A stretch of 64,000 nt of DNA from the NCBI GenBank assembly GCA_030848545.1, contig JAVDCA010000002.1, positions 341,788 to 405,787 of the forward strand. Direction: 5' to 3'. Below are positions 18,007 to 27,162 of this stretch, piece by piece; position 1 is the stretch's first letter; each line of letters opens with the position of its first letter. The notes under the pieces are model-generated. The model was not told the DNA's origin. It ran no database searches and saw nothing but the letters and a program-made list of their open reading frames with translations. The DNA comes from Astrobacterium formosum. Its GTDB lineage: Bacteria; Pseudomonadota; Alphaproteobacteria; Rhizobiales; Xanthobacteraceae. The position numbers and the translations under genes were made by a program.

Positions 18007-18038
18007 CGCCGCGGGCGATCTTCGTGGTGGCCCGCTCC

Positions 18039-19070
18039 CTATCCGCGTTTGCGCGCCTGCTGGGCGATCGACAACATGGCCCGCTCCGTGATGGCCTCGG
18101 CGAGGCTGGCGCGGCGGCGGGTGTCGAGCATGGCATCGGCCAGCTGGGTGATCACGCGCTCGAGCCGCACGCTCGTCCAGCCGGACAGGGCCGCTTCGAC
18201 CAGCGGCTTGCGGCGGAAGTGCACGGGCGGCACGAACGCATACATGGCCCGCTCCATATTGCCGCCTGAGTCGATGCCGAGTCGTGCCTTGTGGAGCTGC
18301 AGCGCCTGGCGCAGCGCCGCGCTGACGATGGCGCCCGGGTACGTGCCGGCGGCGCGAGCCTTGGAAAACTGGGTTTCGACGTCGGCCGGCTTGCCCGCGA
18401 AGGCTGCGTCCACCAGGGCGTCGAGGGCGAGCGCGGAAGCGTCCGCCGACACCGCCAGCACATCGTCGGCTTCGACACGGCCGTTGTCGCCCACATAGAG
18501 GGCGAGCTTCTGCAGTTCGCTGCGCGAGGCGCGGCGGTCGCCGCCGAGAAGCGAGATCAGGAGCGCGCGGGCATCGGGCGCGAGGGTAAGGGAGGCGGCG
18601 CGCATCTCCTCGTCGACGAGGCGGGCGAGGTCGCGCTCGGTGTCGGCGTAGCAGACCAGCACCGCGGCGGCGGCTGCCTTCTCGCACATGGCGCGCACCG
18701 GCGCGGTCTTCTTGAGGTCGCCGGCCTCGATCACCACCCGGCAGTCGGCGCCCGGGGGCGTCGCCACCAGCATTTCGACCGCGGCGGCGAAGTTGCGTGC
18801 GCCGGCCTTGACCCAGACGGCGCGCCGGCCGCCGAACAGCGGCACCGTATGGGCCTCCTCGACGAGACGGCTCGGCTCGTCGGCGAGGGTGTCGCCGTCG
18901 AGGCGGGCGAAGGCGAACGGATCGCCGGGATCGTCGACGGCGGACTTCACGATCGCATCGACGCGCTCACGCACCAAACCGGCGTCGGGCCCGCAGACGA
19001 GCACGATCGGCCGCGCCGGATCGGGCCGGTTCGCGAAGGCGTCGATGTCGGCGGGTTTGATGGCGACCAT
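18039..19070 (-). CDS. holA: DNA polymerase III subunit delta
   Basis: 343 residues, usual length. It opens with MVAIKPADIDAFANRPDP and VLVCGPDAGLVRERVDAI, the alphaproteobacterial HolA start, followed by the clamp-loader AAA-like domain (CYADTERDLARLVDEEM at about 135) and the helical collar domain (RRKPLVEAALSGW at about 280). It opens the beta sliding clamp as part of the DnaX complex. It is downstream of leuS and lptE on the same strand; a palindromic repeat sits between lptE and holA. Confidence 0.92.
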   Translation of the reverse strand: MVAIKPADIDAFANRPDPARPIVLVCGPDAGLVRERVDAIVKSAVDDPGDPFAFARLDGDTLADEPSRLVEEAHTVPLFGGRRAVWVKAGARNFAAAVEMLVATPPGADCRVVIEAGDLKKTAPVRAMCEKAAAAAVLVCYADTERDLARLVDEEMRAASLTLAPDARALLISLLGGDRRASRSELQKLALYVGDNGRVEADDVLAVSADASALALDALVDAAFAGKPADVETQFSKARAAGTYPGAIVSAALRQALQLHKARLGIDSGGNMERAMYAFVPPVHFRRKPLVEAALSGWTSVRLERVITQLADAMLDTRRRASLAEAITERAMLSIAQQARKRG

Positions 19071-19078
19071 GAGGACTC

Positions 19079-19167
19079 GTCATGGCCGGGCTCGTCCCGG
19101 CCATCCACGTCTTTCTTATCATCAGGCCCTGAAAACGTGGATGCCCGGGACGAGCCCGGGCATGACG
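19079..19167. repeat. Intergenic palindromic repeat, GGCCGGGCTCGTCCCGGCC family
   Basis: Second copy of the bipartite element seen at 8643-8730: CATGGCCGGGCTCGTCCCGGCCATCCACG ... CGTGGATGCCCGGGACGAGCCCGGGCATGAC. Both halves form strong hairpins. It fills most of the lptE-holA gap. Confidence 0.85.
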
Positions 19168-19192
19168 AATTCAAAGCTCGGAGCAATACCCG

Positions 19193-19789
19193 TCACGTCT
19201 TGGCGATGAAATACGACGCCAGCCGTGCCTGGATGGCGTCGGCGATGACCTTGGCGGCGCGATTCTCGGAGTCGCGCAAGGCTCGGCTGCGGGCGAAGCG
19301 CTGCTCCTGCCCGGGAATGTCGTAGGACACCCGCGCGAAAGTGGTGTCGCTCAACACGGTCTTGCCGGTCTTCATTTCGACCAGCTGATAGGAGGCGTTG
19401 AGGCCGAAATTCTCCACGTCGGGACGGGAACTCTGGATGTCGACGATCACCGACAGGCGGGTGGAGGTAATGCTGATCTTGAGCTGGTGGGTGGCCGGGG
19501 CGCCGCCGGCGCCGCCGGTCAGCCCGAACACCAGGCTGTTGCGCAACTCGACCGCGATGCGTGATTCCGGGGTGCCGTTGGGGGCCGGGATCTGCGCCAC
19601 ATCCACCTGGGCGAGCTCGGCATGGAGGGTCGACTGGCCCCCCACCGTCCGGTTGCCGTAGAGGGGCTGGAAGCAGCCTCCCAGGAAGGCCGCGGCGACC
19701 ACGACGGCGGCCACGCGCCGGAGGGCCGGACCGCGCGGAAACCGCTGCGACTCTCGCGTCGAATGCCCGTTGGCCTCAAGCCACCACAT
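19193..19789 (-). CDS. lptE: LPS-assembly lipoprotein LptE
   Basis: 198 residues. An N-terminal hydrophobic stretch ends in a lipobox, AFLGGC (Cys about 39), so the protein should be lipidated and sent to the outer membrane, where LptE plugs the LptD barrel for LPS insertion. Features of the family follow: FQPLYG right after the cysteine, a central beta sandwich ([23 protein letters not shown]), and a C-terminal helix with [16 protein letters not shown]. The start overlaps the last codons of leuS by 14 bases, implying coupling. Confidence 0.9.
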   Translation of the reverse strand: MWWLEANGHSTRESQRFPRGPALRRVAAVVVAAAFLGGCFQPLYGNRTVGGQSTLHAELAQVDVAQIPAPNGTPESRIAVELRNSLVFGLTGGAGGAPATHQLKISITSTRLSVIVDIQSSRPDVENFGLNASYQLVEMKTGKTVLSDTTFARVSYDIPGQEQRFARSRALRDSENRAAKVIADAIQARLASYFIAKT

Positions 19790-22409
19790 TGACGATCCTT
19801 TGCGGGACGACGATGACCTTTTTGGGAGGCTTGCCGTCGAGGGCCCTTTTTACCGCATCCAGGGCCAGAACGGCAGCCTCGATCTCGTCTTTTCCGGCCG
19901 AGCGTGGCACCACGACATCAGCCCGCTTCTTGCCGTTGACCTGGACCGGCAGCGCGATGGTGTCCTCGACTAGGAGATCGGCCTCCACGACCGGCCAGGG
20001 CGCCTCGGCCACCAGGCCGCCATGGCCCAGCGCCGCCCAGCATTCCTCGGCGAGGTGCGGCATCATGGGGTGGAACAAGACCACCAGGATGTCGGCCGCT
20101 TCCTTGACCGCATGGGTGAAGTCGGGCCGGCTGGCCGCCCCCCCCTTGGCCTCCGTCAGCGCCGCCTGCAACGCATTGGCGAATTCATAGATGTGGGCGA
20201 CGCAGACGTTGAAGTGCAGCTTTTCGATCTCGCCCGTGACCCGGGCCAGCGCCCGGTGGGCGGCCTTGCGGATTGCCAGGGCGTCGTCCCCGAAATTCGC
20301 CGGCGCCGCCGCCGGTGCGGTCTTGGCAATCTCGGCGGCTTCGCCGATGAGCCGCCACAGGCGCTGGACGAACCGCCAGGCGCCCTGGACGCCCTGCTCG
20401 GTCCAGTTGACGTCGCGCTCGGGGGGCGAATCCGACAGCATGAACCAGCGGGCGGTGTCGGCCCCGTAGGCCGCGATGATGTCGTCGGGGTCGACCGTGT
20501 TGCGCTTCGACTTCGACATCTTCTCGATCGGGCCGATCTCGATCGGTTCGCCGGTCGCGATCAGGGTGGCGCAGCGGGCCTCGCCCGTACCCTCGATCTT
20601 GATTTCCGTGGGCGCCGCCCAGGTGCCGTTGTCTTTGCGATAGGTCTCGTGCACCACCATGCCTTGCGTGAACAGGCCGGCGAACGGTTCGTCGATGCCC
20701 ACATGGCCGGTCGCCTTCATGGCGCGGGTGAAGAAGCGCGAATACAGGAGATGCAGGATCGCGTGCTCGATGCCGCCGATATACTGGTCCACCGGCAGCC
20801 ATTTGTCGGCCATCGGCCGGTCGGTAGGTGCGGTCTCGATCCACGGGTCAGTGAAGCGCGTGTAGTACCAGGACGAATCCACGAACGTGTCCATGGTGTC
20901 GGTCTCGCGCCGCGCCGGGGAGCCGCACTGCGGGCAGGCGACGTGTTTCCAGGTCGGATGGCGGTCGAGCGGATTGCCGGGGCGGTCGAACTCGATATCG
21001 TCGGGCAGCACCACCGGCAGGTCCTTTTCGGGCGCCGGCACGACGCCGCACTTTTCGCAGTGGATGATGGGAATCGGGCAGCCCCAGTAGCGCTGGCGCG
21101 AGATGCCCCAGTCGCGCAGGCGGTAATTGACCTGGCGCTGCGCCACCGGGCGGTTGCCGCGGGTCTGTGACTCGAGGCGCTTGGCCACTTCTTCCTGGGC
21201 CTCGCCGAACGTCATGCCGTCGAGGAAGCGCGAATTGATCATGCGGCCGTCGCCGTCATAGGCGGTGTCGGTGATCACGAAGTCCTTGGGATCGACGTCG
21301 GGCGGGCACACGACCGGCGTGTTGCCGAGGCCGTATTTATTGACGAAGTCGAGGTCGCGCTGGTCGTGCGCCGGGCAGCCGAAGATGGCGCCGGTGCCGT
21401 ACTCCATCAGGATGAAGTTGGCCACGTAGACCGGCAGCGTCCAGGTCGCGTCGAACGGGTGGACGGCGCGGATGCCGGTGTCGAAACCGAGCTTCTCGGC
21501 CTTGTCGATCGCCTCCTGGGCGGTGCCGACCTTCTTGGCCTGGGCGATGAAGTCGGCGAGCGCCGGGTTCTTCGCCGCCATTGCCCGCGCCAGCGGATGG
21601 TCGGGCGCGATCGCCAGGAACTTGGCACCGAACAACGTGTCGTGGCGGGTGGTGAAGATTTCCAGTTCGTCCTCGCCATTGGGCGTCGTCTTCGCATCGA
21701 GGACGAAGCGCACCAACAGGCCTTCGGAGCGGCCGATCCAGTTCTTCTGCATCAGCCGGACCTTCTCCGGCCAGCGGTCGAGAGTCTCGATCGCCTTCAG
21801 GAGGTCCTCGGAATACTTGGTGATCTTGAAGAACCACTGGGTCAGGTCGCGCTGCTCGACGAGCGCGCCACTCCGCCAGCCGCGGCCGTCGATGACCTGC
21901 TCGTTGGCGAGCACGGTCATGTCGACCGGATCCCAGTTCACTTTCGACTGCTTGCGCTCGACCAGCCCGGCTTTCAGGAAGTCCAGGAACATCTTCTGCT
22001 GGTGTTTGTAGTAGGACGGGTCGCAGGTCGCGACCTCGCGCTTCCAGTCAAGCGACAGCCCCATGGTCTGGAGCTGCTTCTTCATGGTGGCGATGTTGGC
22101 GTAGGTCCACGTCTTGGGGTGGACCTTGTTGGCCATGGCGGCGTTCTCGGCCGGCATCCCGAAGGCGTCCCAGCCCATGGGGTGCAGCACGTTGAAGCCG
22201 GCGGCGCGCTTGTATCTAGCTACCACGTCGCCCATGGTGTAGTTGCGCACATGGCCCATGTGGATGCGCCCCGACGGGTAGGGGAACATTTCAAGGACAT
22301 AGTATTTCGGGCGGGAATCGGCGTTGGGTGTCGCGAAGATGCCGCGCTCGTCCCAGGTCTTCTGCCAATGGGCCTCGGCCTCGCGGGCGTTGTAACGGTC
22401 GGTGGACAT
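19776..22409 (-). CDS. leuS: Leucyl-tRNA synthetase
   Basis: 877-residue class I aminoacyl-tRNA synthetase, full length. HIGH-type motif in [15 protein letters not shown] (about 43-57), CP1 editing domain with the conserved threonine-rich and [16 protein letters not shown] segment (about 340-355), zinc-like CEKCG (about 450), KMSKS-type EKMSKSKRN (about 630), and the anticodon-binding helical domain. It charges tRNA-Leu and proofreads norvaline and isoleucine. First gene of leuS-lptE-holA. Confidence 0.97.
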   Translation of the reverse strand: MSTDRYNAREAEAHWQKTWDERGIFATPNADSRPKYYVLEMFPYPSGRIHMGHVRNYTMGDVVARYKRAAGFNVLHPMGWDAFGMPAENAAMANKVHPKTWTYANIATMKKQLQTMGLSLDWKREVATCDPSYYKHQQKMFLDFLKAGLVERKQSKVNWDPVDMTVLANEQVIDGRGWRSGALVEQRDLTQWFFKITKYSEDLLKAIETLDRWPEKVRLMQKNWIGRSEGLLVRFVLDAKTTPNGEDELEIFTTRHDTLFGAKFLAIAPDHPLARAMAAKNPALADFIAQAKKVGTAQEAIDKAEKLGFDTGIRAVHPFDATWTLPVYVANFILMEYGTGAIFGCPAHDQRDLDFVNKYGLGNTPVVCPPDVDPKDFVITDTAYDGDGRMINSRFLDGMTFGEAQEEVAKRLESQTRGNRPVAQRQVNYRLRDWGISRQRYWGCPIPIIHCEKCGVVPAPEKDLPVVLPDDIEFDRPGNPLDRHPTWKHVACPQCGSPARRETDTMDTFVDSSWYYTRFTDPWIETAPTDRPMADKWLPVDQYIGGIEHAILHLLYSRFFTRAMKATGHVGIDEPFAGLFTQGMVVHETYRKDNGTWAAPTEIKIEGTGEARCATLIATGEPIEIGPIEKMSKSKRNTVDPDDIIAAYGADTARWFMLSDSPPERDVNWTEQGVQGAWRFVQRLWRLIGEAAEIAKTAPAAAPANFGDDALAIRKAAHRALARVTGEIEKLHFNVCVAHIYEFANALQAALTEAKGGAASRPDFTHAVKEAADILVVLFHPMMPHLAEECWAALGHGGLVAEAPWPVVEADLLVEDTIALPVQVNGKKRADVVVPRSAGKDEIEAAVLALDAVKRALDGKPPKKVIVVPQRIVNVVA

Positions 22410-22575
22410 TTTAATTTCGGCGCTTTTTTCGTGTTCAGGCGGCCGGACTAGGCCACGTCACGGCTGGCGGGTCAACGGTTTGGCGACTTGGACCAAACAC
22501 GGAGGCGGGGCGCCCCCAAGGCCCGTTGGCAAGGCCCGTTGGAATGCAAGTGCATTCCAGCCAGATAATGCCGGA

Positions 22576-24258
22576 TCAGGTGGTGGTCAAAACGGATTTC
22601 CCGGCCTCCGGCACCAGCGGCGGTGCCTCGGCGGCGACCTTGTTGCGGCCGGAGCGCTTGGCCTCGTAGAGGCCGGCGTCGGCCGCTTCCACGAGGACGC
22701 GGGGCGGCTCTCCCGCCGCCGGCACCAGGCAGGCGACCCCGACGCTGATGGTGACGATGCCTTCCGGCGCCGTCCGGTGGATGATCCCGAGCCCGGCGAC
22801 GTCGGCGCGCAGCCTTTCGGCGAGCCGCATGGCGTTCGCAAGGTCCGTTTCCGGCATCAGCAGTGCGAATTCCTCGCCGCCGTAGCGGGCCGCGAAGTCG
22901 GCGCCGGTCGCCAGATTGGCAAGAAGCCTGCCGAACATCTGCAGGCAACGGTCGCCCTCCACGTGGCCGTTGTTGTCGTTGAACAGCTTGAAGTGGTCGA
23001 CGTCGATCATCATCAGGCCGAGGGCTCGGCCGGTGAGCTCGGCACGCTGCCACTCCGCCTCCAGATGGGCATCGAAGCTTCTGCGGTTGGCGAGCCCCGA
23101 CAGGCAGTCGATGGAGGCGAGGGCTTCGAGATGTCGATTGGCCGAGCGCAATTCGCGGTCGCGCTCCGATAGCCGCCACCCCATGTCGGCGAGGGCATGG
23201 ACGAGCGGGGCGAACTCGGCCGCCCACACCTGACCGCTCGGCCGCGCGTCGAGTTCGCCGCGGCCGATGCGGCTTGCGACTCGCGCCAGGGCGCGGATCG
23301 GCTCGACGATGAGCTGCTCGCCGCCGAACCATGCGGCGAGCAGGGTCAGGAGCCCGAACATGACGAGCTGCAGGTAGGCAATGCCGATTTCGTGGTCGAT
23401 TCGGCTCAATACTTCGCGCTCGTCGAGGCCGATGACGACGAGCGAATCGGTGCCCGGCAGGCGCGCGAAAGCCGCGATGCGGCGCACGCCGTCGAGCCAG
23501 GCGATCGCGGTCTGGCCTTCGGCCTGGCTTTGCATGTGCGTCAGCAGCGAAGGATCTATGAATCGAGTCCCGACGATGCCTCCCTCCTGGCCCGGCACGG
23601 CGGCCATCACGGTGCCCCGGCCGTCAAGCAGCACGGCGGCGGCACCGGCGCGCCGTGCGATGGCGCCGCTGGCGCGACCGATCCAACGCAGATCGATACG
23701 TGCGGCCAGGATGACGGTGCCTTGCGGACGCGAGCTCGCGGTGAGATGGGCGGCGACCACCGCCGGCGCCCCGCCGGCGCGGTCGACCACCTGATCGCTG
23801 AGCACAAAACCACCCTGTTGGCGCACCTTCTGGACGAAGGCGCGGCCGGACACGTCGAGGCCAATCAGCCCGTCCAGGTTCGAACAGGTGACGCGGTCGT
23901 CGGGCCCGATTGCGACGAGGCTGACGATCCAGGGCACGTCGGTGGCGACGCCGACGAATGCCGCCGCGCAGTCGTTCGGCTTGCCGGCGGTCGACTCGTA
24001 GAGGCGTGCCGCAACGCGCAACACCGCACGGGTGGCGCTGATCATTTCGCTCTCGCTCTCGACCGCCCGGCGCGTCAGAGAGATCACTTCGTTGTGGGCG
24101 GTCTCGAGCCGCTCGACACGGCTGTTTTCCAGTTGCCGCACCCGGTCCAGGGTCAATGGCACCACCGCCAGAAGGGCGAGCAGCATCAGCCTGGCCCGGA
24201 TGCTCAGCCCACGCGCTGGCGCCGCCGGCGGATCTGATGTCGTTTGGCGAGCATCCAT
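22576..24258 (-). CDS. Membrane-bound diguanylate cyclase (CACHE-like sensor, HAMP, GGDEF)
   Basis: 560 residues: a first membrane helix at about 24-40, a periplasmic CACHE-like sensor region (about 45-290), a second membrane helix (about 300-318), a HAMP linker, and a C-terminal GGDEF domain (about 385-540) with the active signature RYGGEEF (about 462). c-di-GMP synthesis is therefore predicted. The product-inhibition I-site (RxxD, ending three residues before FAAR) reads TGAD, so the arginine is missing and feedback control may be lost. It is divergent from yggS. Confidence 0.88.
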   Translation of the reverse strand: MDARQTTSDPPAAPARGLSIRARLMLLALLAVVPLTLDRVRQLENSRVERLETAHNEVISLTRRAVESESEMISATRAVLRVAARLYESTAGKPNDCAAAFVGVATDVPWIVSLVAIGPDDRVTCSNLDGLIGLDVSGRAFVQKVRQQGGFVLSDQVVDRAGGAPAVVAAHLTASSRPQGTVILAARIDLRWIGRASGAIARRAGAAAVLLDGRGTVMAAVPGQEGGIVGTRFIDPSLLTHMQSQAEGQTAIAWLDGVRRIAAFARLPGTDSLVVIGLDEREVLSRIDHEIGIAYLQLVMFGLLTLLAAWFGGEQLIVEPIRALARVASRIGRGELDARPSGQVWAAEFAPLVHALADMGWRLSERDRELRSANRHLEALASIDCLSGLANRRSFDAHLEAEWQRAELTGRALGLMMIDVDHFKLFNDNNGHVEGDRCLQMFGRLLANLATGADFAARYGGEEFALLMPETDLANAMRLAERLRADVAGLGIIHRTAPEGIVTISVGVACLVPAAGEPPRVLVEAADAGLYEAKRSGRNKVAAEAPPLVPEAGKSVLTTT

Positions 24259-24361
24259 GAAATTTCCCGTATCCCGAGAATAGAGTACCTCCCGGCCGTG
24301 AAGGGATGGTTGGCAAGAACGCTAAAATTTGATGATTGGGGATAAAGGAGTTGGTGTGCCG

Positions 24362-25069
24362 ATGAGTGTGTCCGAATCCGCCGCGCCGGCAGTTGTAGCC
24401 CTGGGCGAGGTCAAGGCCGCCATCGCGGCGGCCTGTCGGGAGGCCCGCCGGGATCCCGCCACGGTCACCCTGGTGGCGGTTTCGAAGACGTTTGCAACCG
24501 ACATGATTGCGCCGGTGATCGCCGCCGGCCAGAGCGTGTTCGGCGAGAACCGGGTCCAGGAGGCGAGAGCCAAATGGGCCCCCCTGAGGGCGCTCCATCC
24601 CGGGCTCGAACTGCACATGATCGGCCCGCTGCAGTCCAACAAGGCCCGCGATGCGGTCGAATTGTTCGACGTCATTCATTCCCTTGACCGCATGTCACTC
24701 GCCGCCGAACTCGCCAAGGCGGTGGCGAAAAGCGGCGGCCGCCGTTGTCCCCGCCTCCTGGTCGAGGTCAATACCGGCGCCGAGCCCCAGAAGGCTGGCG
24801 TGCTGGCCACGGATGTGGATGCCTTTCTGGCAGCGGTCAGGGACCGCCACGGCCTCGTGGTGGAGGGGCTGATGTGCATTCCACCGGTCGATGAGGCGCC
24901 GGCGCCCCACTTCGCCTTGACCGCCAAGATCGCGGCTCGCAATGGCCTCAAAACCCTGTCCATGGGCATGAGCGACGACTTTGCCGAAGCGATTCGCTTC
25001 GGCGCCACCCATGTGCGGGTCGGCACAGCCATTTTCGGCGCCCGGCCGGCGAAAGCGCCTGGAAACTAA
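24362..25069 (+). CDS. yggS: PLP homeostasis protein YggS/PLPBP
   Basis: 235-residue PLP-binding protein of the alanine racemase N-terminal fold that manages cellular pyridoxal phosphate. The PLP lysine is in VTLVAVSKTF (about 43-47), then FGENRVQEA (about 69), HMIGPLQSNK (about 93), and the C-terminal SMGMSDDFAEAI and VRVGTAIFG signatures. A GTG at 24356, five bases from an AAGGAG ribosome site, could also be the start. Its stop codon overlaps the stop of the convergent L,D-transpeptidase gene by three bases. Confidence 0.93.
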   Translation: MSVSESAAPAVVALGEVKAAIAAACREARRDPATVTLVAVSKTFATDMIAPVIAAGQSVFGENRVQEARAKWAPLRALHPGLELHMIGPLQSNKARDAVELFDVIHSLDRMSLAAELAKAVAKSGGRRCPRLLVEVNTGAEPQKAGVLATDVDAFLAAVRDRHGLVVEGLMCIPPVDEAPAPHFALTAKIAARNGLKTLSMGMSDDFAEAIRFGATHVRVGTAIFGARPAKAPGN

Positions 25070-25593
25070 TGAATTAATATTCTCGTTCTTGGCCCGAGGC
25101 GGGCGACCAGCCATCGCAACCGATCCGGCGTCATGGCGACGCAGCCGGCCGTGGGGGCGAAGCCGGGCCGCGCCACATGCAGGAATACGGCGCTGCCGCG
25201 GCCGGCGACCCGCGGGCGGGAATTGTGGTCGATTTCCACGATGAGATCGTAAAGCCGGTCGTCCCGCCACAACCGGTCGCCGCTGCCGTTGCGGCCGCGC
25301 CGGAACGGCCGGTTGTAGCGCCGGTCGTGCGGGTCCTCGCACCAGGCGTCGTCGTCCCGGATGGGACGGACCGGCAACAGGCTTTGCGGCCGCGGGCCGC
25401 GATCGGGGCGCCACCACAGCCGCACCGGCCGGAAACAGCCGGCGGGTGTCGCGCCGTCCCCCTCCCGCTTGTCGGCCTTGATGCTGCCGCGGCCCAACGC
25501 CACCGGAATGCGGCAACTTCCGGCCACGAGCCAGCCCTGGCGGGGGCGGCCCGGCCGGCGGCCGACGCGGATCGAGGTCAAGGTGGCGTGCAT
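25066..25593 (-). CDS. L,D-transpeptidase (YkuD) family protein without visible signal peptide
   Basis: 175 residues. It contains the YkuD active-site pattern: the His in SAVFLHVARPG (about 137) and the nucleophile Cys in TAGCVAM (about 152), with a GATPAGCFRP (about 48) strand typical of the domain start. L,D-transpeptidases make 3-3 peptidoglycan crosslinks or anchor lipoproteins. No Sec or lipobox signal is seen, unusual for a periplasmic enzyme but known for this small subgroup. I chose the ATG at 25593, where conservation begins. Convergent and overlapping with yggS. Confidence 0.82.
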   Translation of the reverse strand: MHATLTSIRVGRRPGRPRQGWLVAGSCRIPVALGRGSIKADKREGDGATPAGCFRPVRLWWRPDRGPRPQSLLPVRPIRDDDAWCEDPHDRRYNRPFRRGRNGSGDRLWRDDRLYDLIVEIDHNSRPRVAGRGSAVFLHVARPGFAPTAGCVAMTPDRLRWLVARLGPRTRILIH

Positions 25594-25767
25594 CTCTTTT
25601 CCCGGGGTTAGGGCTCTGTCGGCCGGCCGACGGGCCCGCCAGTATGCTCTTTGGCTTGCTCTTTTTGCCCCGCATGGTCTATTTCGCGCAACGCCGCCTG
25701 AATTGGGGTTTACCGGCGGCGCCGATCGCGTCGCCACCCGGTTGCAGAGGGGGCACTAGAGAGAGCG

Positions 25768-26454
25768 ATGCCGAACGCCCGCCAGATCCTGATCGTGGAC
25801 GACGACACCGAATTGCGTGAAGCGCTGGTCGAACAATTGTCGCTGCATGAGGAGTTCGAGGCGATCGCCGCCGACTCGGGCACCAAAGGCGTGCAGGCCG
25901 CCAAGGGCGGCAACATCGACCTCGTCATCATGGATGTGGGCCTGCCCGATATCGACGGCCGCGAGGCCGTGCGCATGCTGCGCAAGGGCGGCTTCAAGGC
26001 GCCGGTCATCATGCTGACCGGGCACGACACCGATTCCGACACCATCCTGGGGTTGGAGTCCGGCGCCAACGACTATGTGGTCAAGCCGTTCCGCTTCGCC
26101 GTGCTGCTCGCCCGCATCCGTGCCCAGCTGCGCCAGCACGAGGCGAGCGAGGACGCGGTGTTCACCATCGGGCCCTATAGTTTCCGGCCGTCGTCGAAGA
26201 TCCTGATGGGCGCCAAGGGCAACAAGGTGCGGCTGACCGAAAAGGAAACCGCCATCCTGCGTTATCTCTACCGTGCCGGCCAGAAGCCGGTGTCGCGGGA
26301 AGTTCTGCTGCAGGAAGTGTGGGGTTATAATTCCGGCGTCACCACCCACACGCTCGAGACCCACATCTACCGGCTGCGCCAGAAGGTCGAGAAGGACGCC
26401 GCCAATCCGGCCATCCTGGTCACCGAGGCGGGCGGCTACAAGCTGGTGCCATGA
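25768..26454 (+). CDS. OmpR/PhoB-type response regulator
   Basis: 228 residues. Receiver domain (1-120) with acidic pocket VDDD (10-13), phosphoacceptor D56 in VIMDVGLPD, the switch Thr in MLTGHD (about 84) and the Lys in VVKPFR (about 106). A winged-helix output domain (about 132-228) has KETAILRYLYRAGQKPVSRE and THTLETHIYRLRQKVE, the recognition-helix region. There is no histidine kinase nearby, so its partner is orphan. A cNMP-binding protein follows downstream and may be in the same operon. Confidence 0.92.
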   Translation: MPNARQILIVDDDTELREALVEQLSLHEEFEAIAADSGTKGVQAAKGGNIDLVIMDVGLPDIDGREAVRMLRKGGFKAPVIMLTGHDTDSDTILGLESGANDYVVKPFRFAVLLARIRAQLRQHEASEDAVFTIGPYSFRPSSKILMGAKGNKVRLTEKETAILRYLYRAGQKPVSREVLLQEVWGYNSGVTTHTLETHIYRLRQKVEKDAANPAILVTEAGGYKLVP

Positions 26455-26482
26455 TGATCGCCCTGTGGGCGGGCGCCGGTTC

Positions 26483-26554
26483 ATGCAAGTGTCTTGCAAG
26501 CAAGCGTCTTGCAAGCAAGCGTCTTGCAAGCAGGCGTCCTGCAAGCAGGCGTCG
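26483..26554. repeat. 15-bp tandem repeat (about 4.7 copies) in front of the cNMP-binding gene
   Basis: Unit TGCAAGCAAGCGTCT: two identical copies at 26495-26524, two variants with GCAGGCGTC(C/G) to 26554, and a partial copy from 26484. The unit is a multiple of three and stays open in the frame of the downstream gene, giving the peptide repeat CKQAS if translation begins at the ATG at 26483. Confidence 0.9.
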
Positions 26555-26566
26555 TGGTCGAACATC

Positions 26567-27031
26567 ATGACGATCGAAGACGATATCGCCGTCCTGGAAC
26601 GCGTGCCGATCTTCGCCCTACTGGGTCCACAGGCCCTGCGCATCATCGCCATCGGGACCGAGAGCCGATACGTCCACAAGGGCGAGATCCTGTTTTCCGT
26701 CGGCGAGATCGCCGATGCGGGTTACCTGATCCAGGAAGGCTCGTTCGCACTGGAGCTCGACTCGATGGAGAGCGACACGGAGCGCGTCACGGTCCCGCGC
26801 GGCACGCTGCTCGGCGAATCGGCGCTGTTGACCGAGACGCTGCGACCCGTCACCGCCACCGCGCTGGAGCCCTCCATGGTGATGCGCATCCCGCGCAGCC
26901 TGTTTCTCAAGATGCTGGACGGTTTTCCGGATGCCGCCCAGCGCCTGCGCGACCACTTCGCCCGCCGCGCCGAACAGACGGCCCGCGACATCGTCGCGGT
27001 GCGCGAGGCGCTCGAACAGGGCGGGCAGTAG
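26567..27031 (+). CDS. Single-domain cyclic-nucleotide-binding (Crp/Fnr-like) protein
   Basis: 154 residues consisting of one cNMP-binding beta-roll (about 15-125: RIIAIGTESRYVHKGEILFS, GRTVP-like TVPRGTLLGESALL) and a C-terminal helix with no DNA-binding wing. This is the group of stand-alone cNMP-domain proteins, function unknown. The phosphate-binding cassette is GTLLGESALL instead of the Arg-containing RVC/SG form, so cAMP binding is uncertain. Start at 26567; an in-frame ATG at 26483 would add 28 residues that include CKQAS repeats. It lies 112 bp after the response-regulator gene. Confidence 0.8.
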   Translation: MTIEDDIAVLERVPIFALLGPQALRIIAIGTESRYVHKGEILFSVGEIADAGYLIQEGSFALELDSMESDTERVTVPRGTLLGESALLTETLRPVTATALEPSMVMRIPRSLFLKMLDGFPDAAQRLRDHFARRAEQTARDIVAVREALEQGGQ

Positions 27032-27056
27032 GTTTGTTCTGCGAAATTACGGTCGG

Positions 27057-27152
27057 TCATTCCGGGGCGCGCGAAGCGCGAACCCGGAATCCAGCCGCGC
27101 GCACCGAATTTGTGGCTGGATTCCGGGCTCGGCCTTCGGCCGCCCCGGAATG
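27057..27152. repeat. Intergenic palindromic repeat, GTCATTCCGGGGCGCG family
   Basis: Long dyad: CATTCCGGGGCGCGCGAAGCGCG, AACCCGGAATCCAGCC, then GGCTGGATTCCGGG and CTTCGGCCGCCCCGGAATG. Relatives at 42728-42828 and a half element at 61814-61849. Confidence 0.85.
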
Positions 27153-27162
27153 TCCACAAGCC

